This document shows, one piece after another, positions 26,673 through 38,293 of a stretch of 64,000 bases of DNA. Position 1 is the stretch's first letter. Each line of letters begins with the position of its first letter. This DNA is from Desulforudis sp. (GTDB taxonomy: Bacteria > Bacillota > Desulfotomaculia > Desulfotomaculales > Desulforudaceae), in assembly GCA_003604975.1 (NCBI GenBank), contig QZIR01000012.1, positions 1 to 64,000 on the forward strand, read 5' to 3'. The notes beneath the pieces were generated by a model. It saw only the letters and a program-made list of their open reading frames with translations. It searched no databases and was not told the DNA's origin. The translations under genes and the position numbers were made by a program.

Positions 26673-28037
26673 TTATACGACAATTCGACATAGATAATGC
26701 TGTTTTGGTGTCGATTGACCAATATTACTGGCCTGCTCATGAACAATACTTGTATTCAGAAGACCGCACTCACGGAGCATCCATTCGACCGGTACACCGT
26801 AGCCGCGTGCTGGATTATTCACGAAAACATGGGTCACGGCACCAATCAAAAAACCATTTTGAATAATTGGACTACCGCTCATGCCCTGGATGATTCCACC
26901 TGATTTTTCGAGTAATCTTTGGTCCACAATACAAATAACCAGACCTTTACCATCGTGCACAGACTCGGGACGAATCTTTTCGATGATCAGGTCAAAGGCT
27001 TCCACACGCTGACCGTCAATAACGGTCAACATTTTGGCCGGACCAACTCTGGTCTGGTTGAGCAGGGCCACCGGGATTGGCCGTCCGAAGAGCGGGTTTT
27101 GCAGAGGCTCATCCAGGACCCCGAAGATACCGCAGCTACTGTTGTTATTGATGTTGCCGGACAACATCTGGTCGTCCGCAAAGCTGCCCAATTTCTCACC
27201 CGGCTGGCCGCGCCGGCCAGGTCGGATCCCCTGGATGTCGGCGAGTACAATCTTGCCGTCGGCCAATTCAATGGGACGCATGGTCTGGCTGTCCGTAATC
27301 ATATGGCCCAGGGCGCCATAGCAACCCGATTCCGGTTCGTAGAAGGTCAACGTTCCCACGCCGGCCGCACCGTCGCGAATCATAATGCCGATACGGTACC
27401 GTCCTGTTTCCTGACAATAGAGTGGCTTTAATTTGGTCCGGAAGGTCCGGTGATTTCGTTTAACCGTCAAAACGACTTCTTTGTGGTTGCGTCCGAGTTC
27501 CTCAATGGTCTCGCGAACCTGGGCCTCGCTGGAGACTGAACGACCGTTAATCTGGGTAATCAGGTCACCGGGCATGATCCCGGCCCGGCGGGCGGGATTG
27601 GACTCCCGACCGGATTCCTCAAAGACCGGCGCCTCGCCGACAACCATTACCCCGGAACTGTTCAGCATGACCCCGATAGACTGGCCCCCGGGAATTACCT
27701 TGATCTCAGGTACCGCGGTTACCGTAACGTGGCGAAGCGGAATGATTCCAAACAACTTAATACTGACATTAAACTCTCCGGTGGACTGAACGATGGGCGC
27801 CACCCCGGGACGGACTACCTTTAAAGCATTAGGCCGGTCCGCTTGAATGATAAGCGTTTTGAGCAGGCTTGGTGGAATATTCAGGGATAGATCCAGAGAA
27901 TCGCCGACCAGCACGTGTTGGCGGGGCTGCAGGCCGTAAATACTACGCGACACAGGGCTGGAACAGGCAAAAACGAGCAAAATTGCAAAAAAAATGGCAC
28001 CTAGGCGTCGTATTCTGGTTATTTCTATCCGAGGCAC
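26673..28037 (-). CDS. spoIVB: SpoIVB serine peptidase
   Basis: Forespore-secreted S55-family protease that triggers pro-sigma-K processing. The 454-residue protein has an N-terminal signal or anchor helix (about 13-27), a PDZ domain around 120-210 with ARRAGIMPGDLI, the catalytic His in GALGHMITD near 240 and the catalytic Ser in QGMSGSPII near 388. The GTG start is preceded by GGGGGGAG. The C-terminal tail runs about 40 residues past the usual end. Adjacent spo0A is the conserved neighbour. Confidence 0.95.
   Translation of the reverse strand: MPRIEITRIRRLGAIFFAILLVFACSSPVSRSIYGLQPRQHVLVGDSLDLSLNIPPSLLKTLIIQADRPNALKVVRPGVAPIVQSTGEFNVSIKLFGIIPLRHVTVTAVPEIKVIPGGQSIGVMLNSSGVMVVGEAPVFEESGRESNPARRAGIMPGDLITQINGRSVSSEAQVRETIEELGRNHKEVVLTVKRNHRTFRTKLKPLYCQETGRYRIGIMIRDGAAGVGTLTFYEPESGCYGALGHMITDSQTMRPIELADGKIVLADIQGIRPGRRGQPGEKLGSFADDQMLSGNINNNSSCGIFGVLDEPLQNPLFGRPIPVALLNQTRVGPAKMLTVIDGQRVEAFDLIIEKIRPESVHDGKGLVICIVDQRLLEKSGGIIQGMSGSPIIQNGFLIGAVTHVFVNNPARGYGVPVEWMLRECGLLNTSIVHEQASNIGQSTPKQHYLCRIVV
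26684..26690 (-). promoter_or_regulatory. candidate Spo0A box
   Basis: TGTCGAA on the minus strand matches the 0A-box consensus exactly. It lies inside the 3' end of spoIVB, about 140 bases upstream of the spo0A start, consistent with autoregulation. A 7-base motif can occur by chance. Confidence 0.35.
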
Positions 28038-28111
28038 TCTCTCTCCCCCCTTTATGAACTCAGAGTGCCCCGGGCATATTTGGTTTATGACAGGTAAATA
28101 CTAATCGTTCT

Positions 28112-28539
28112 GGAACCCTAGATGTATCAAGGCTTCGGAGCTGGACGCCCAAGGAACGCGACAAATATGGGCGACTGCTGGCTTACGTCTGGGAGGAACC
28201 GACCACAGATGACCGGTCTACGGTAAAGAAGCATACGTTCAAGGCCTGGCTGCTGATCGGCGGCTATGCGCAGGTTATAACGATTCCGCGCAATGTAAAA
28301 TACGCAGACTTATTTCTTGAGCTTCAGCGCGAAGCCAGGGAAGCGGAAAAAGGTTTGTGGGGCACAGCGGCAGCGTCGGAGCCTACGGCAAATATTGTAG
28401 GCAACTCCAGGACAAAGAAGCTCTACCTGCCGGACTGCCAGTGGCGCAGAGGATAAGCCCGCAGAACAGGGTGGAACTCAGAAGCTTGGAGGAAGCGATC
28501 AGGCAGGGGTATGAGCCGTGCAAGGTGTGTGACCCATAG
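28112..28539 (+). pseudogene. broken staphylococcal-nuclease-like gene
   Basis: The plus strand encodes the second half of a thermonuclease-type protein: ERDKYGRLLAYVW is followed by LLIGGYAQVITIP, LFLELQREAREAEKGLWG and then a C-terminal metal-binding segment like that of Ada/SNase fusions. The frame closes at CQWRRG, but the next frame continues with ISPQNRVELRSLEEA and GYEPCKVCDP up to 28539. One lost base near 28442-28450 (TGGCGCAG instead of TGGGCGCAG) explains this. The N-terminal signal peptide and first nuclease strands are missing. Confidence 0.75.
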
Positions 28540-28723
28540 CCTGTGCGTGGAATCAGAGTATGTCCTACGCCTGCTGTTGGACATATGGACAAGCAAATAA
28601 ATAAAGAAAAAGGTCCTTGGCAAGGGTTTTCCAAAGCAGTATAACATTCTGTTATAAGCAGGCCTAAGGAAAGTTCTCGAGGCGTCTTGAGAAGTTCGCC
28701 CGTAAACAGAGATCTCGTAAAAC

Positions 28724-29590
28724 CTAGGAAACCTCTTCGGTGAGTTCCACCTTCCCGGCTACGACTACCGGCTTTCTGTCTTTCTTCGCGGATGTGGATG
28801 CAAGGCTGGCCATGCTGATAAGGTCGCTTACGGTGCAGATTTCGTTCCCTGCCTGGCGCCCAGGGTGTCGCCGTCCACCTGCCACACCGGCGGACCCCGT
28901 CACCTTGACGCCACGCGGCCAACTTTCCGTCCTGAGCGCGGTGACCATGCGCAGCGCGAGCTGTTTTGCTTCGTCCAAGGGCCTGGCGGTTACAACGGCG
29001 AACTCGTCGCCTGCATAACGGCAGAGGCAGTCCACATCGTCTGTCATTAAGCCTCTCAAGGTCTTCGCCACCAGCATCAGGATTTCATCACCGAAAACGT
29101 GCCCGTACTCTTTGTCGATAACGCCAAAATCATCGAGGTCAAGGAAAATGACGGTGATCTCTTCGCCTTGCTTGAGTAACTCTGCCGCTTTTCTCTGCAG
29201 CAACCCCGCCCGCTCAAGGCCTGTCAGGCTGTCGACGTGTTTACCGAGTTCGGCGTAAAGGCGTGACTTCGTCACGATACCCACCGGAGAGTCTCGCTCC
29301 ACTAAAACCAGACGTTCGATACCGTGTTGCTCCAAGAGTTCCTTCGCTTCCCAAAGAGAACTCTCCGGCGTAACGGTTACCACGTCCATCCTCATGACAT
29401 CGGCCACCAGCCGGTTGGGGTGGGCACCTCTCACATCCCGGGAAGTAACGATGCCAACAAGCCGCTCGTCCTCCACGACCGGCAAACTCCCGATTTTCAT
29501 CCGGTCCATCAGCTCAACCGCATCCCGGACGGACCAGTCAGAAGAAATGGTCACGAGCGGCTGACTCATTATGTCTTGCACGCGCATCAA
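28724..29590 (-). CDS. tandem CBS plus GGDEF-domain protein
   Basis: Two CBS motifs occupy about residues 1-120 (VQDIMSQPLVTI, VADVMRMDVVTV, GIVTKSRL), which usually bind adenine nucleotides. A GGDEF domain follows (about 125-255) with DSLTGL, FLDLDDFGVID and the active-site signature RYAGDEF. The first Gly of GGDEF is Ala. AGDEF enzymes can be active, so cyclic-di-GMP synthesis is possible but unproven. The C terminus (about 35 residues) is basic. It overlaps the upstream 124-residue gene by 4 bases. Confidence 0.85.
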   Translation of the reverse strand: MMRVQDIMSQPLVTISSDWSVRDAVELMDRMKIGSLPVVEDERLVGIVTSRDVRGAHPNRLVADVMRMDVVTVTPESSLWEAKELLEQHGIERLVLVERDSPVGIVTKSRLYAELGKHVDSLTGLERAGLLQRKAAELLKQGEEITVIFLDLDDFGVIDKEYGHVFGDEILMLVAKTLRGLMTDDVDCLCRYAGDEFAVVTARPLDEAKQLALRMVTALRTESWPRGVKVTGSAGVAGGRRHPGRQAGNEICTVSDLISMASLASTSAKKDRKPVVVAGKVELTEEVS

Positions 29591-29961
29591 AGTTCCACCG
29601 CCCGGGACACATGGATAACAACGCTGACATGCACCTTGACAATGGTGTTCTCGGTCGCCACCCTCTCCCCTTCTTCCAGGATGATCGGCAAGAGTTTCTC
29701 CCTGGGAAGGAGTTTAAGCAAAGATTTCTTTAGGACCACGGCGTCGAACAACGGATGCTCCAGGCGGATAATTTCATACTGCTCCGGCGAAAGCGCCTCC
29801 ACCATCCTCCTTACGGCTTCCGGGCCGATCGGTGCTTTTCTTCCCGTCAGGAGCACGTCCTGCATAGGCGGGAACTCAAATTCCGACAGTCTTAGGATTA
29901 TCTCGCCCTTTCTAGTCGGCTCCGGAAAACGGGCTTGCCCGGCTTCCTTCTCGCCCATCAC
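29587..29961 (-). CDS. hypothetical protein
   Basis: A 124-residue protein that I do not recognise. It is soluble and leucine/glutamate rich, with EIILRLSEFEFPP near residue 19, DVLLTGRKAP near 35, and a hydrophobic C terminus IVKVHVSVVIHVSR. Its stop overlaps the CBS-GGDEF start by 4 bases, implying translational coupling and a shared signalling role. ATG start; no cofactor motif seen. Confidence 0.6.
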   Translation of the reverse strand: MMGEKEAGQARFPEPTRKGEIILRLSEFEFPPMQDVLLTGRKAPIGPEAVRRMVEALSPEQYEIIRLEHPLFDAVVLKKSLLKLLPREKLLPIILEEGERVATENTIVKVHVSVVIHVSRAVEL

Positions 29962-30109
29962 CTTAACCCCCTATTGTGAAACCAGCATTTGACAAGAGAC
30001 AGAAACAAGAGCGCTGCCTCGTGCTTAAATCAGGAGTATTTACCCATCCCGTAAACACTTAAACGTTTCTGACATCTCCTATCCTTGACAGAATCTGCGA
30101 TCTGTTTTT

Positions 30110-30306
30110 TTACCGCCCCCTTCGATGAAACTGGCCGGCGAGCTCCCATCCCTTGCTTACTCCCCTGGGGTCGCAAATGTTCAGGTAATTCGGTAAGAGT
30201 TCGCCGCGACCGATAAGCATTCCTGCCAGAAGCATGCCGCCTTTTTTTTAACGTGCTTTTGCAAAAGCACCTGCAGGTGCGCCGGCACCACAACTGTTAC
30301 TACCAT
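30110..30306 (-). pseudogene. possible small gene broken at an A8 tract
   Basis: The 420-base gap between ligA and the hypothetical gene holds an ATG (30306) followed by MVVTVVVPAHLQVLLQKH, then a run of eight A on the minus strand (30249-30242). Reading on in the next frame after one extra A gives GGMLLAGMLIGRGELLPN and a coherent 65-residue protein to TAA 30110. I do not recognise the product. It may be a one-base deletion pseudogene, a slippage-dependent gene, or not a gene. The rest of 29962-30383 shows nothing I can name. Confidence 0.3.
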
Positions 30307-30383
30307 GCTTTCATGATCAGAATCCAGAATGGTCCAGGGCAGGGCCTAGTAATATCAAGGGTTCTGAAATAGTTCGTTAGCTG

Positions 30384-32414
<2,031 letters not shown>

Positions 32415-32452
32415 TTATCATTGCCTGTCAACCAGAAAAGTTCCAAAGCATT

Positions 32453-32478
32453 ATATGGGGCTGGGTTTACCCCTCAAG
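32453..32478. repeat. possible end fragment of repeat B
   Basis: GGGGCTGGGTTTACCCC followed by TCAAGTGCT resembles the terminal segment of the inverted-repeat element seen at 37465 and 38942. It lies just past the amj stop; a GGGGGTAAA motif at about 33464-33472, on the other side of amj, may be the opposite end of the same degenerate element. Confidence 0.4.
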
Positions 32479-32481
32479 TGC

Positions 32482-33354
32482 TTATACGATGAGTTGCGCC
32501 ACGAAGCGGATCAGGAGCGCCGCAGGCACAAACAACAGCTGCGCCAGCACCGTCCCGGCTAAGCGGCTTACCGCCAGCCAGAAGACCATCATCTGGACAT
32601 CGCGCTCCGGCCTGACGCCCCGAATGGCCTGGTCGGTGATCCGCGCCGCCGTCGGATCCACAACGGTCGCCAGCAGCACTGTAGCGAACCCGTTGACGAT
32701 CGCCGAAAGCAATACCGCCGTGGAGCGGTAGTCTGGGAAAAGCGCCCCGGCGTAAAGCGCGGACAGCACTCCGGTGGTGTAGATCCCGGTCACCACGACG
32801 TTGAACACCAGGAACCCCTTCGGCAGCCCGATCCGTTCATGCGCCGTGCGGCGAATTTCGGACATGCTGGGCACCTGAACATAGTCCATCGCCCTGCGGA
32901 GTCGCCGGGGCGAGAACAGGATCAACAGGACCAGCCGCGGCACCGAGCCGATCTCGTCAAAGATCAAGATTAGCCGGGAGAACACGCGGACAAAGGTGGG
33001 GATCATCAGGGCCCCGATTATCGTCCCCAGAGTCGCCGCCAGGATCACCAGGCGGATGTCCTCGGCCAGCAGGCCTAACTGGACCTGGTAGGCCGGTGTG
33101 TCCACGAATTCGTTTAGACGGCCGGGCACGGCCACCCCGCCGAGGGCAGTGTTAATCGACCGCTCGACGATGGCCGACAGCAGTGGCGCCTGGATCATGT
33201 TCGCGGTGCTGGAAATTAGAAAAATAACGTTAAAGAGTGAAATTGCCGTGGCCAAGCGCTGGGTCCTGACGCCCGAGAGCCGGACACTGTAGATCAGGGT
33301 GTTGATCAGGTGAATCACGCTCGTAAGCGCGATAACAATCAGTAAGCGGGTCAT
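32482..33354 (-). CDS. amj: lipid II flippase, Amj family
   Basis: Alternate lipid II flippase (DUF2837) that moves the peptidoglycan precursor across the membrane. The roughly 290-residue protein is strongly hydrophobic with about six membrane segments and begins MTRLLIVIALTSVIHL, with the family stretch YSVRLSGVRTQRLATAIS near residue 22. ATG 33354 fits the family; an upstream TTG at 33366 is possible. It sits between pcrA and ligA. Confidence 0.9.
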   Translation of the reverse strand: MTRLLIVIALTSVIHLINTLIYSVRLSGVRTQRLATAISLFNVIFLISSTANMIQAPLLSAIVERSINTALGGVAVPGRLNEFVDTPAYQVQLGLLAEDIRLVILAATLGTIIGALMIPTFVRVFSRLILIFDEIGSVPRLVLLILFSPRRLRRAMDYVQVPSMSEIRRTAHERIGLPKGFLVFNVVVTGIYTTGVLSALYAGALFPDYRSTAVLLSAIVNGFATVLLATVVDPTAARITDQAIRGVRPERDVQMMVFWLAVSRLAGTVLAQLLFVPAALLIRFVAQLIV

Positions 33355-33533
33355 CTGCCATCCCAAACGTTCTGTGCCGGTACGCTTCTCTCGTGCCTGC
33401 CTTCAGCGAACACGTACGTGACAGTGGAATCAGTCTATGGACATACTACTATTTTAACCCAGGAGACCCGGGGGTAAATCTCTAAGAAAGCCCTGCAGAT
33501 CTCTTATATGTTCCACCAGAACTATACAAGCAT

Positions 33534-33660
33534 GGAGGCCGTTCAGAAACGAGTATGGCGAGGAAGGCGAAGTCGCACAGGGGCGGAGCGTACTTAGAAC
33601 GTACGTGAGCACTGGGCGACAAGCCTGACAAAGCCAAGCGAAGTTTATCAACGGTCTCCT
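33534..33660 (+). repeat. dispersed intergenic repeat A, copy 2
   Basis: From GGAGGCCG through GAGTATGGCG, GTACGTGAGCAC and AAGCCTGACAAAGCCA to AACGGTCTCCTA. It aligns end to end with repeat A copy 1 (5328-5454, opposite strand). Its last bases overlap the pcrA stop codon. The 290-base gap between pcrA and amj holds this element and no gene. Confidence 0.8.
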
Positions 33661-35788
33661 ACGCCTCGCCGGCCTTCTCCAACGGAGCATACATCAGCAG
33701 CAGGGTCTTGACACCCTTCCCGGGGAAGGCTACCGTGATCCGGGCGTCGTCACCCTCGCCTTCCAGCATCACGACCGTGCCCTGTCCCCACTTGCGATGC
33801 CAGACCTTCTCGCCCACCTTAAAGCTCCCAACCACCGGGGTAGCGGGCTCCGGCGTCAACACGCTCTTTTCGGCGGCATGGCCCTCAATCAGATCCCCCG
33901 GAATCTCGGCCAAAAACCGCGACGGCTGGTTGTATACCGTATTTCCGTAAAGCGTACGCCTGGTTGCATAAGTCAAGTGAAGCCGTTCCTCAGCCCGGGT
34001 GACCCCAACGTAACAGAGACGGCGCTCCTCTTCCAGCTGGGTTGGTTCCGAAAAAGCGCGTGAATGCGGGAATACCCCCTCTTCCATACCTGACAGGAAG
34101 ACCGCCGGGAATTCCAGCCCCTTAGCGCTGTGCAGCGTCATCAGGGTCACCTGGTCCGAACGGTCATCCAGGCTGTCCAGATCGGTAAACAGAGCGATCT
34201 CCCCCATGAACTCGTCCAGGGTGCCTCCCGTGCCGCCATCGAAGGCACGAGTTACGGAGAGGAACTCGTCCAGGTTCTCCAGACGCGTCTGGGCTTCCAC
34301 CGTCTTCTCGGCCAGCAGTTCCTGACGATAGCCCGTGCTCTCCAGCACGTCCCGGACCAGTTCCGTAACGCTACCCTCGTGGGTGCGCCACAGTTGAAAC
34401 AGTTCACCCAGGTTGATCATCTCGCGCCGGGCCTTCGGCGAGATCAGGTCGATCTCACCGGCCCGCAGCAGGGCCTCCGTGGGGGTGATCCCGGTTTCCT
34501 GCACGTACGCAAAAAACCGCTGCAGGGATGACTTCCCGATGCCGCGCCGTGGGGTGTTGATAATCCGCGAGAGGCTGATCGTGTCCGCGGGATTGACGAT
34601 CGCCCGCAGGTACGCCATTGTGTCCTTGATCTCCTTACGCTCGTAGAAACGGGTCCCGCCGACGATGGTGTAGGCGATGCCGTTCTGCAGCAAGACTTCT
34701 TCAAGGATGCGGGACTGAGCGTTCGTCCGGTATAGGACGGCTATCCCGCGGTAGGGGATATCTTCATCGCGGTGGAGCCTGCGGATCCGTTCGGCCACGA
34801 ACCGGGCCTCCAAGATCTCGTCCGCAGCCCTGAACAGGGTGATCGGCGTTCCAAGGCCCTTCATGGAAACCAGCCTTTTCTCCTTGCGCTCGGTGTTGTG
34901 CCGGATAATGCTGTTGGCCGCATCCAGGATGGTGGTCGTGGAACGGTAGTTCTGCTCTAGCGTGATCACCTTGGCATCGGGGTGATCCCGCTCAAAATTC
35001 AGGATATTGTTAATGTCTGCGCCGCGCCAGCCGTAGATGCCCTGGTCAGGGTCACCCACCACTGTAAGATTGCGGTGTTTCGCCGCCAGGTGGTGAATCC
35101 ACATGTACTGGACGTGGTTAGTGTCCTGGTACTCGTCCACGAGAACGTGCTGGAAACGCTCCTGATAGTACGCCAGTACGTCCGGCTGTTCCTGAAAGAG
35201 GCGCACCGTAAGCATCAACAGGTCGTCAAAATCCAGGGCGTTGTTCCGTTCCAGCATCTCCTGGTAAGCCCGGTAGACACTGACCACCTTCTCCTCAAAA
35301 TACCCGTCAGCGGTCCGAGCGTAAGCTTCAGGCGTAACCAACAGGTTCTTCTGCCAGGAAATCGCGCCTAAAAAGGTGTTCGGCGGGTATCGCTTCGGGT
35401 CCAGGAAGAGCTCCTTAAGGCACTCCTTGACCACGGTCTGCTGGTCGCCTTCATCGTAAATCCCGAAATTACGGTTGTAACCCAGGAGTTCGATATGCCG
35501 GCGCAGGATACGCAGGCAGGCCGCATGAAAGGTGGACACCCAAAGGGCGGGAGCGGCGGCGGACGCCAAACGCCCGATCCGGTCGCGCATCTCGCGGGCG
35601 GCCTTATTCGTGAAGGTTATGGCCAGGATTTGGCGCGGATCGACCCCGCGGTGTTCCACCAGGTGGGCCACACGGTAGGTCAAAACCCTGGTCTTGCCGC
35701 TGCCGGCGCCGGCCAGCACTAATAGCGGTCCGGAACCGAACTTCACGGCGGTCGCCTGGGCGGGATTCAACTGATCGGCAAAATCCAT
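33659..35788 (-). CDS. pcrA: ATP-dependent DNA helicase PcrA (UvrD/Rep family)
   Basis: 3'-5' superfamily 1 helicase for repair and replication restart. The 709-residue protein has motif I AGAGSGKTRVLTYR near residue 27, motif II DEYQDTN near 220, QNYRST near 280, TLHSAKGLEF near 560 and GVTRAEERLHL near 607. A C-terminal Tudor-like segment (GEKVWHRKWGQGTV, near 663) is the RNA-polymerase-binding domain typical of PcrA. The stop codon overlaps repeat A. Confidence 0.97.
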   Translation of the reverse strand: MDFADQLNPAQATAVKFGSGPLLVLAGAGSGKTRVLTYRVAHLVEHRGVDPRQILAITFTNKAAREMRDRIGRLASAAAPALWVSTFHAACLRILRRHIELLGYNRNFGIYDEGDQQTVVKECLKELFLDPKRYPPNTFLGAISWQKNLLVTPEAYARTADGYFEEKVVSVYRAYQEMLERNNALDFDDLLMLTVRLFQEQPDVLAYYQERFQHVLVDEYQDTNHVQYMWIHHLAAKHRNLTVVGDPDQGIYGWRGADINNILNFERDHPDAKVITLEQNYRSTTTILDAANSIIRHNTERKEKRLVSMKGLGTPITLFRAADEILEARFVAERIRRLHRDEDIPYRGIAVLYRTNAQSRILEEVLLQNGIAYTIVGGTRFYERKEIKDTMAYLRAIVNPADTISLSRIINTPRRGIGKSSLQRFFAYVQETGITPTEALLRAGEIDLISPKARREMINLGELFQLWRTHEGSVTELVRDVLESTGYRQELLAEKTVEAQTRLENLDEFLSVTRAFDGGTGGTLDEFMGEIALFTDLDSLDDRSDQVTLMTLHSAKGLEFPAVFLSGMEEGVFPHSRAFSEPTQLEEERRLCYVGVTRAEERLHLTYATRRTLYGNTVYNQPSRFLAEIPGDLIEGHAAEKSVLTPEPATPVVGSFKVGEKVWHRKWGQGTVVMLEGEGDDARITVAFPGKGVKTLLLMYAPLEKAGEA

Positions 35789-35805
35789 CGTTTCCTCCGT
35801 ATTGC

Positions 35806-35829
35806 AAAAAACCGCGGGTCGGTCCGCGG
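35806..35829 (-). terminator. terminator of the his operon
   Basis: On the minus strand, arms CCGCGG (35829-35824) and CCGCGG (35817-35812) flank a 6-base loop and are followed by six T (35811-35806). It lies 14 bases past the hisIE stop and just upstream of pcrA. Confidence 0.85.
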
Positions 35830-35842
35830 CTTCTCCGGTACG

Positions 35843-36580
35843 TTACTTGCGTCGGTCCTGCAGCTCGTTCAGCACGTCCTGCAGGTCGATGTTCTTCTCG
35901 CACATCATCACCAGGATGTGATAGATCAGGTCCGAAACCTCAAACACAATCTCGCTGCGGTTATTGTTTTTGGCGCTGATGATCACCTCGGCGGTCTCCT
36001 CGCCGACTTTCTTCAGGATCTTGTCAATACCCTTATCAAACAGGTAGCTCGTGTAAGCGCCGGGTGGACGCATCTGTTTACGTGCCTGGATGATCTGGAA
36101 CAGTTCATCCAGTACGCCGCACGTCGCCGACGTCAGGTCACATTCCCTGCGTACCGGCTTCACCTCGTTGGTCGCCGCTTCTTCTTTCGGGGCCATCTTC
36201 CCGTACACCTGGTTAGGATCAAAAGCCAGTTCGCCAACGATCGCCACCCCACCCTTGGGATTGATCTTGTAGTGGAAGCAGCTGTAATATCCCTCATGAC
36301 AGCAGGCGTTGGTCTGCTCCACCCTAATCAGCAGGGCATCGGCATCACAGTCGTAGAAGATCTCATCCACCTTCTGTACGTGTCCGGAAGTTTCACCCTT
36401 GTGCCAGAGCTTCTGCCGACTCCGGCTCCAGAACCAGGTCTCACCGCTGGAGAGCGTTTTCTCGAAGGCGGTCGCATTCATATAGGCCAGCATCAGCACG
36501 GTTCCCGTACGTACGTCCTGAATAATGGCCGGCACCAGGCCGTCCGGCCCAAACTTGATCTTGTCTACGTTAAAAGCCAC
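35843..36580 (-). CDS. hisIE: bifunctional phosphoribosyl-AMP cyclohydrolase / phosphoribosyl-ATP pyrophosphatase
   Basis: Steps 2 and 3 of histidine synthesis fused in one 245-residue protein. The HisI domain (about 1-120) shows [23 protein letters not shown] and the metal-binding DCDADALLI with [12 protein letters not shown]. The HisE domain (about 150-245) shows [17 protein letters not shown] and [11 protein letters not shown] 36580 is 7 bases after AGGGGG and begins the family-like [10 protein letters not shown]. Last gene of the his operon. Confidence 0.96.
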   Translation of the reverse strand: MAFNVDKIKFGPDGLVPAIIQDVRTGTVLMLAYMNATAFEKTLSSGETWFWSRSRQKLWHKGETSGHVQKVDEIFYDCDADALLIRVEQTNACCHEGYYSCFHYKINPKGGVAIVGELAFDPNQVYGKMAPKEEAATNEVKPVRRECDLTSATCGVLDELFQIIQARKQMRPPGAYTSYLFDKGIDKILKKVGEETAEVIISAKNNNRSEIVFEVSDLIYHILVMMCEKNIDLQDVLNELQDRRK

Positions 36581-36664
36581 AACTCTACCCCCTGTCCCCA
36601 AACCGTAAGTGATTTAACTAAGACTCTATCAAAGATGAGGGCAAAAGTCACCCATTTCAGGCTC

Positions 36665-37423
36665 TTACAGTCTTACCGGAATTGCCCTTTCCTTGAGGAA
36701 CTCCTTGACCTCGCGTACTGAATACTCACCAAAATGGAAGATGGAGGCCGCCAGCGCGGCGCTGGCCCCGCCCTCGGTCAGGCCCTCGGCGATGTGTTCC
36801 ATCGTGCCGACCCCGCCCGAGGCGATCACCGGAATCCGCACCGCATCGCTTACCGCCCGGGTGAGCGGGAGGTCATAGCCGTCCTTGGTACCGTCCCGGT
36901 CCATGCTGGTAAGCAGGATTTCACCGGCGCCCAGTTCCTCCACCCGCCGGGCCCACTCCAGGCAGTCCACACCGGTGGGGGTGCGTCCGCCATGGACGTA
37001 CACTTCCCAGCGTCCAGGGCCGACCTGCTTGGCGTCAATGGCCACCACGATGCACTGGCTGCCGAATTTCTCGGCGGATTCAGCAATCAGGTTCGGGTTC
37101 TTCACGGCGGCGGTATTCATCCCGATCTTGTCGGCCCCCGCCGAAAGGATGGTTCGGATGTCATCCACGGAGCGGATACCGCCGCCCACACAAAACGGGA
37201 TGAACACTTTCTCGGCGGTCCGCCGCACCATGTCCACAACGATGTCCCGCTGCTCATGCGAGGCTGTAATATCCAGGAAGACCACCTCGTCGGCGCCCTC
37301 CCGGTCGTACATCGCGGCCAACTCAACCGGGTCACCGGCGTCACGCAGGTTGACGAAGTTTACACCTTTAACCACCCGGCCCTTGTTCACGTCAAGGCAG
37401 GGAATAATCCGCTTGGCAAGCAC
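36665..37423 (-). CDS. hisF: imidazole glycerol phosphate synthase, cyclase subunit
   Basis: TIM-barrel cyclase partner of HisH that makes IGP and AICAR. Shows [16 protein letters not shown] with catalytic Asp near residue 11, [10 protein letters not shown] near 81, [14 protein letters not shown] near 125 with the second catalytic Asp, and [14 protein letters not shown] at 37423 gives the typical MLAKRIIPC start with good spacing from GAAGGA; ATGs at 37432 and 37429 are alternatives. Confidence 0.96.
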   Translation of the reverse strand: MLAKRIIPCLDVNKGRVVKGVNFVNLRDAGDPVELAAMYDREGADEVVFLDITASHEQRDIVVDMVRRTAEKVFIPFCVGGGIRSVDDIRTILSAGADKIGMNTAAVKNPNLIAESAEKFGSQCIVVAIDAKQVGPGRWEVYVHGGRTPTGVDCLEWARRVEELGAGEILLTSMDRDGTKDGYDLPLTRAVSDAVRIPVIASGGVGTMEHIAEGLTEGGASAALAASIFHFGEYSVREVKEFLKERAIPVRL

Positions 37424-37464
37424 TGGCATCATCCTTCAATACTTTTTTCCTTCAAATTACTCAA

Positions 37465-37556
37465 GGCAGGTCCGGGTTTACCCCCGGACTCAGGTGCTCC
37501 GCTTCGACCTTTAAGATCCGCAATTCGCCGGGTGGCAAACCCCAGACCCGCCTCAG
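37465..37556. repeat. repeat B, internally deleted copy
   Basis: About 92 bp between hisA and hisF. One end is GGTCCGGGTTTACCCCCGG, then GGTGCTCCGCTTCGACC; the other end is AATTCGCCGGGTGGC then AAACCCCAGACCCGCCT. Both ends match those of the 248-bp copy at 38942-39189, including the segment just inside the tip, while the middle is missing. Confidence 0.75.
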
Positions 37557-37576
37557 CGCTGAATTAGTCTTAGGGC

Positions 37577-38293
37577 CTAAATCCCCAGGGCTTCGGCAAG
37601 CGTAAAGCTGCCGGCGTAAAAGGCCTTGCCCACGATCGCCGCCTCTACCCCAATCGGCTCCAATTCCTTCAGGCGGCACAGGTCTTCCAGGCTTGACACC
37701 CCACCGGAGGCAATCACCTTCAGCCCGGTGTGGCGGCAGACTTCTTCGATGGCTTCGAAGTTTGGCCCCTCAAGCGTTCCGTCCCGCCGGATGTCGGTAA
37801 ACACCACCCGCCGGACACCGATACCCTCGGCCTCGCGCAGGAAATCCAGGCCGTCACGGGCCGCCGTCTCCTTCCAGCCGCTTACGCAGACCTTGCCGTC
37901 CTTACAGTCCAGGCCGAGCACAATCCGCTCCCCATACTTCGTCACCGCCTGGCGTAGAAGACCGGGATCGGTCACAGCCGCCGTCCCCAGCACCACCCGG
38001 CTCACGCCCACAGCCAGGTACTCTTCAATCGTTTCTGTGTTCCGGATACCGCCGCCCAGCTGTACCGGGATGCCGATAGCAGAAGTAATCGCCTGTACCA
38101 CAGCCTTATTCTGCGGTGATCCACCGAAGGCCCCGTCCAGGTCCACGACGTGCAGCATCTTGGCGCCCTGCGCCTCCCAGCTCCGGGCTACGGCCATGGG
38201 GTCGTTGCTGTAAACCGTCTCCATATCAGCCCGTCCCTGAAACAGGCGCACGCATCGGCCCTGGCGCAGGTCAATGGCCGGAAGAATCAGCAT
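37577..38293 (-). CDS. hisA: ProFAR isomerase (phosphoribosylformimino-AICAR-P isomerase)
   Basis: Isomerises ProFAR to PRFAR in histidine synthesis. Starts MLILPAIDLRQGRCVRL with catalytic Asp8, has VQLGGGIRN near residue 77, VVLGTAAV near 98, VVFTDIRRDGTLEGPN near 125 with the second catalytic Asp, and ASGGVSSLED. ATG 38293 overlaps the end of hisH by 7 bases. Length about 238 residues, normal. Confidence 0.96.
   Translation of the reverse strand: MLILPAIDLRQGRCVRLFQGRADMETVYSNDPMAVARSWEAQGAKMLHVVDLDGAFGGSPQNKAVVQAITSAIGIPVQLGGGIRNTETIEEYLAVGVSRVVLGTAAVTDPGLLRQAVTKYGERIVLGLDCKDGKVCVSGWKETAARDGLDFLREAEGIGVRRVVFTDIRRDGTLEGPNFEAIEEVCRHTGLKVIASGGVSSLEDLCRLKELEPIGVEAAIVGKAFYAGSFTLAEALGI

Noticed and set aside
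28560-28660. Terminator-like AT-rich segment after the nuclease remnant
   Set aside because: Only 4-5 base stems with interrupted T-runs; not convincing.
33454-33690. Minus-strand 78-codon frame between amj and pcrA
   Set aside because: It lies mostly within repeat A and the pcrA 3' end.
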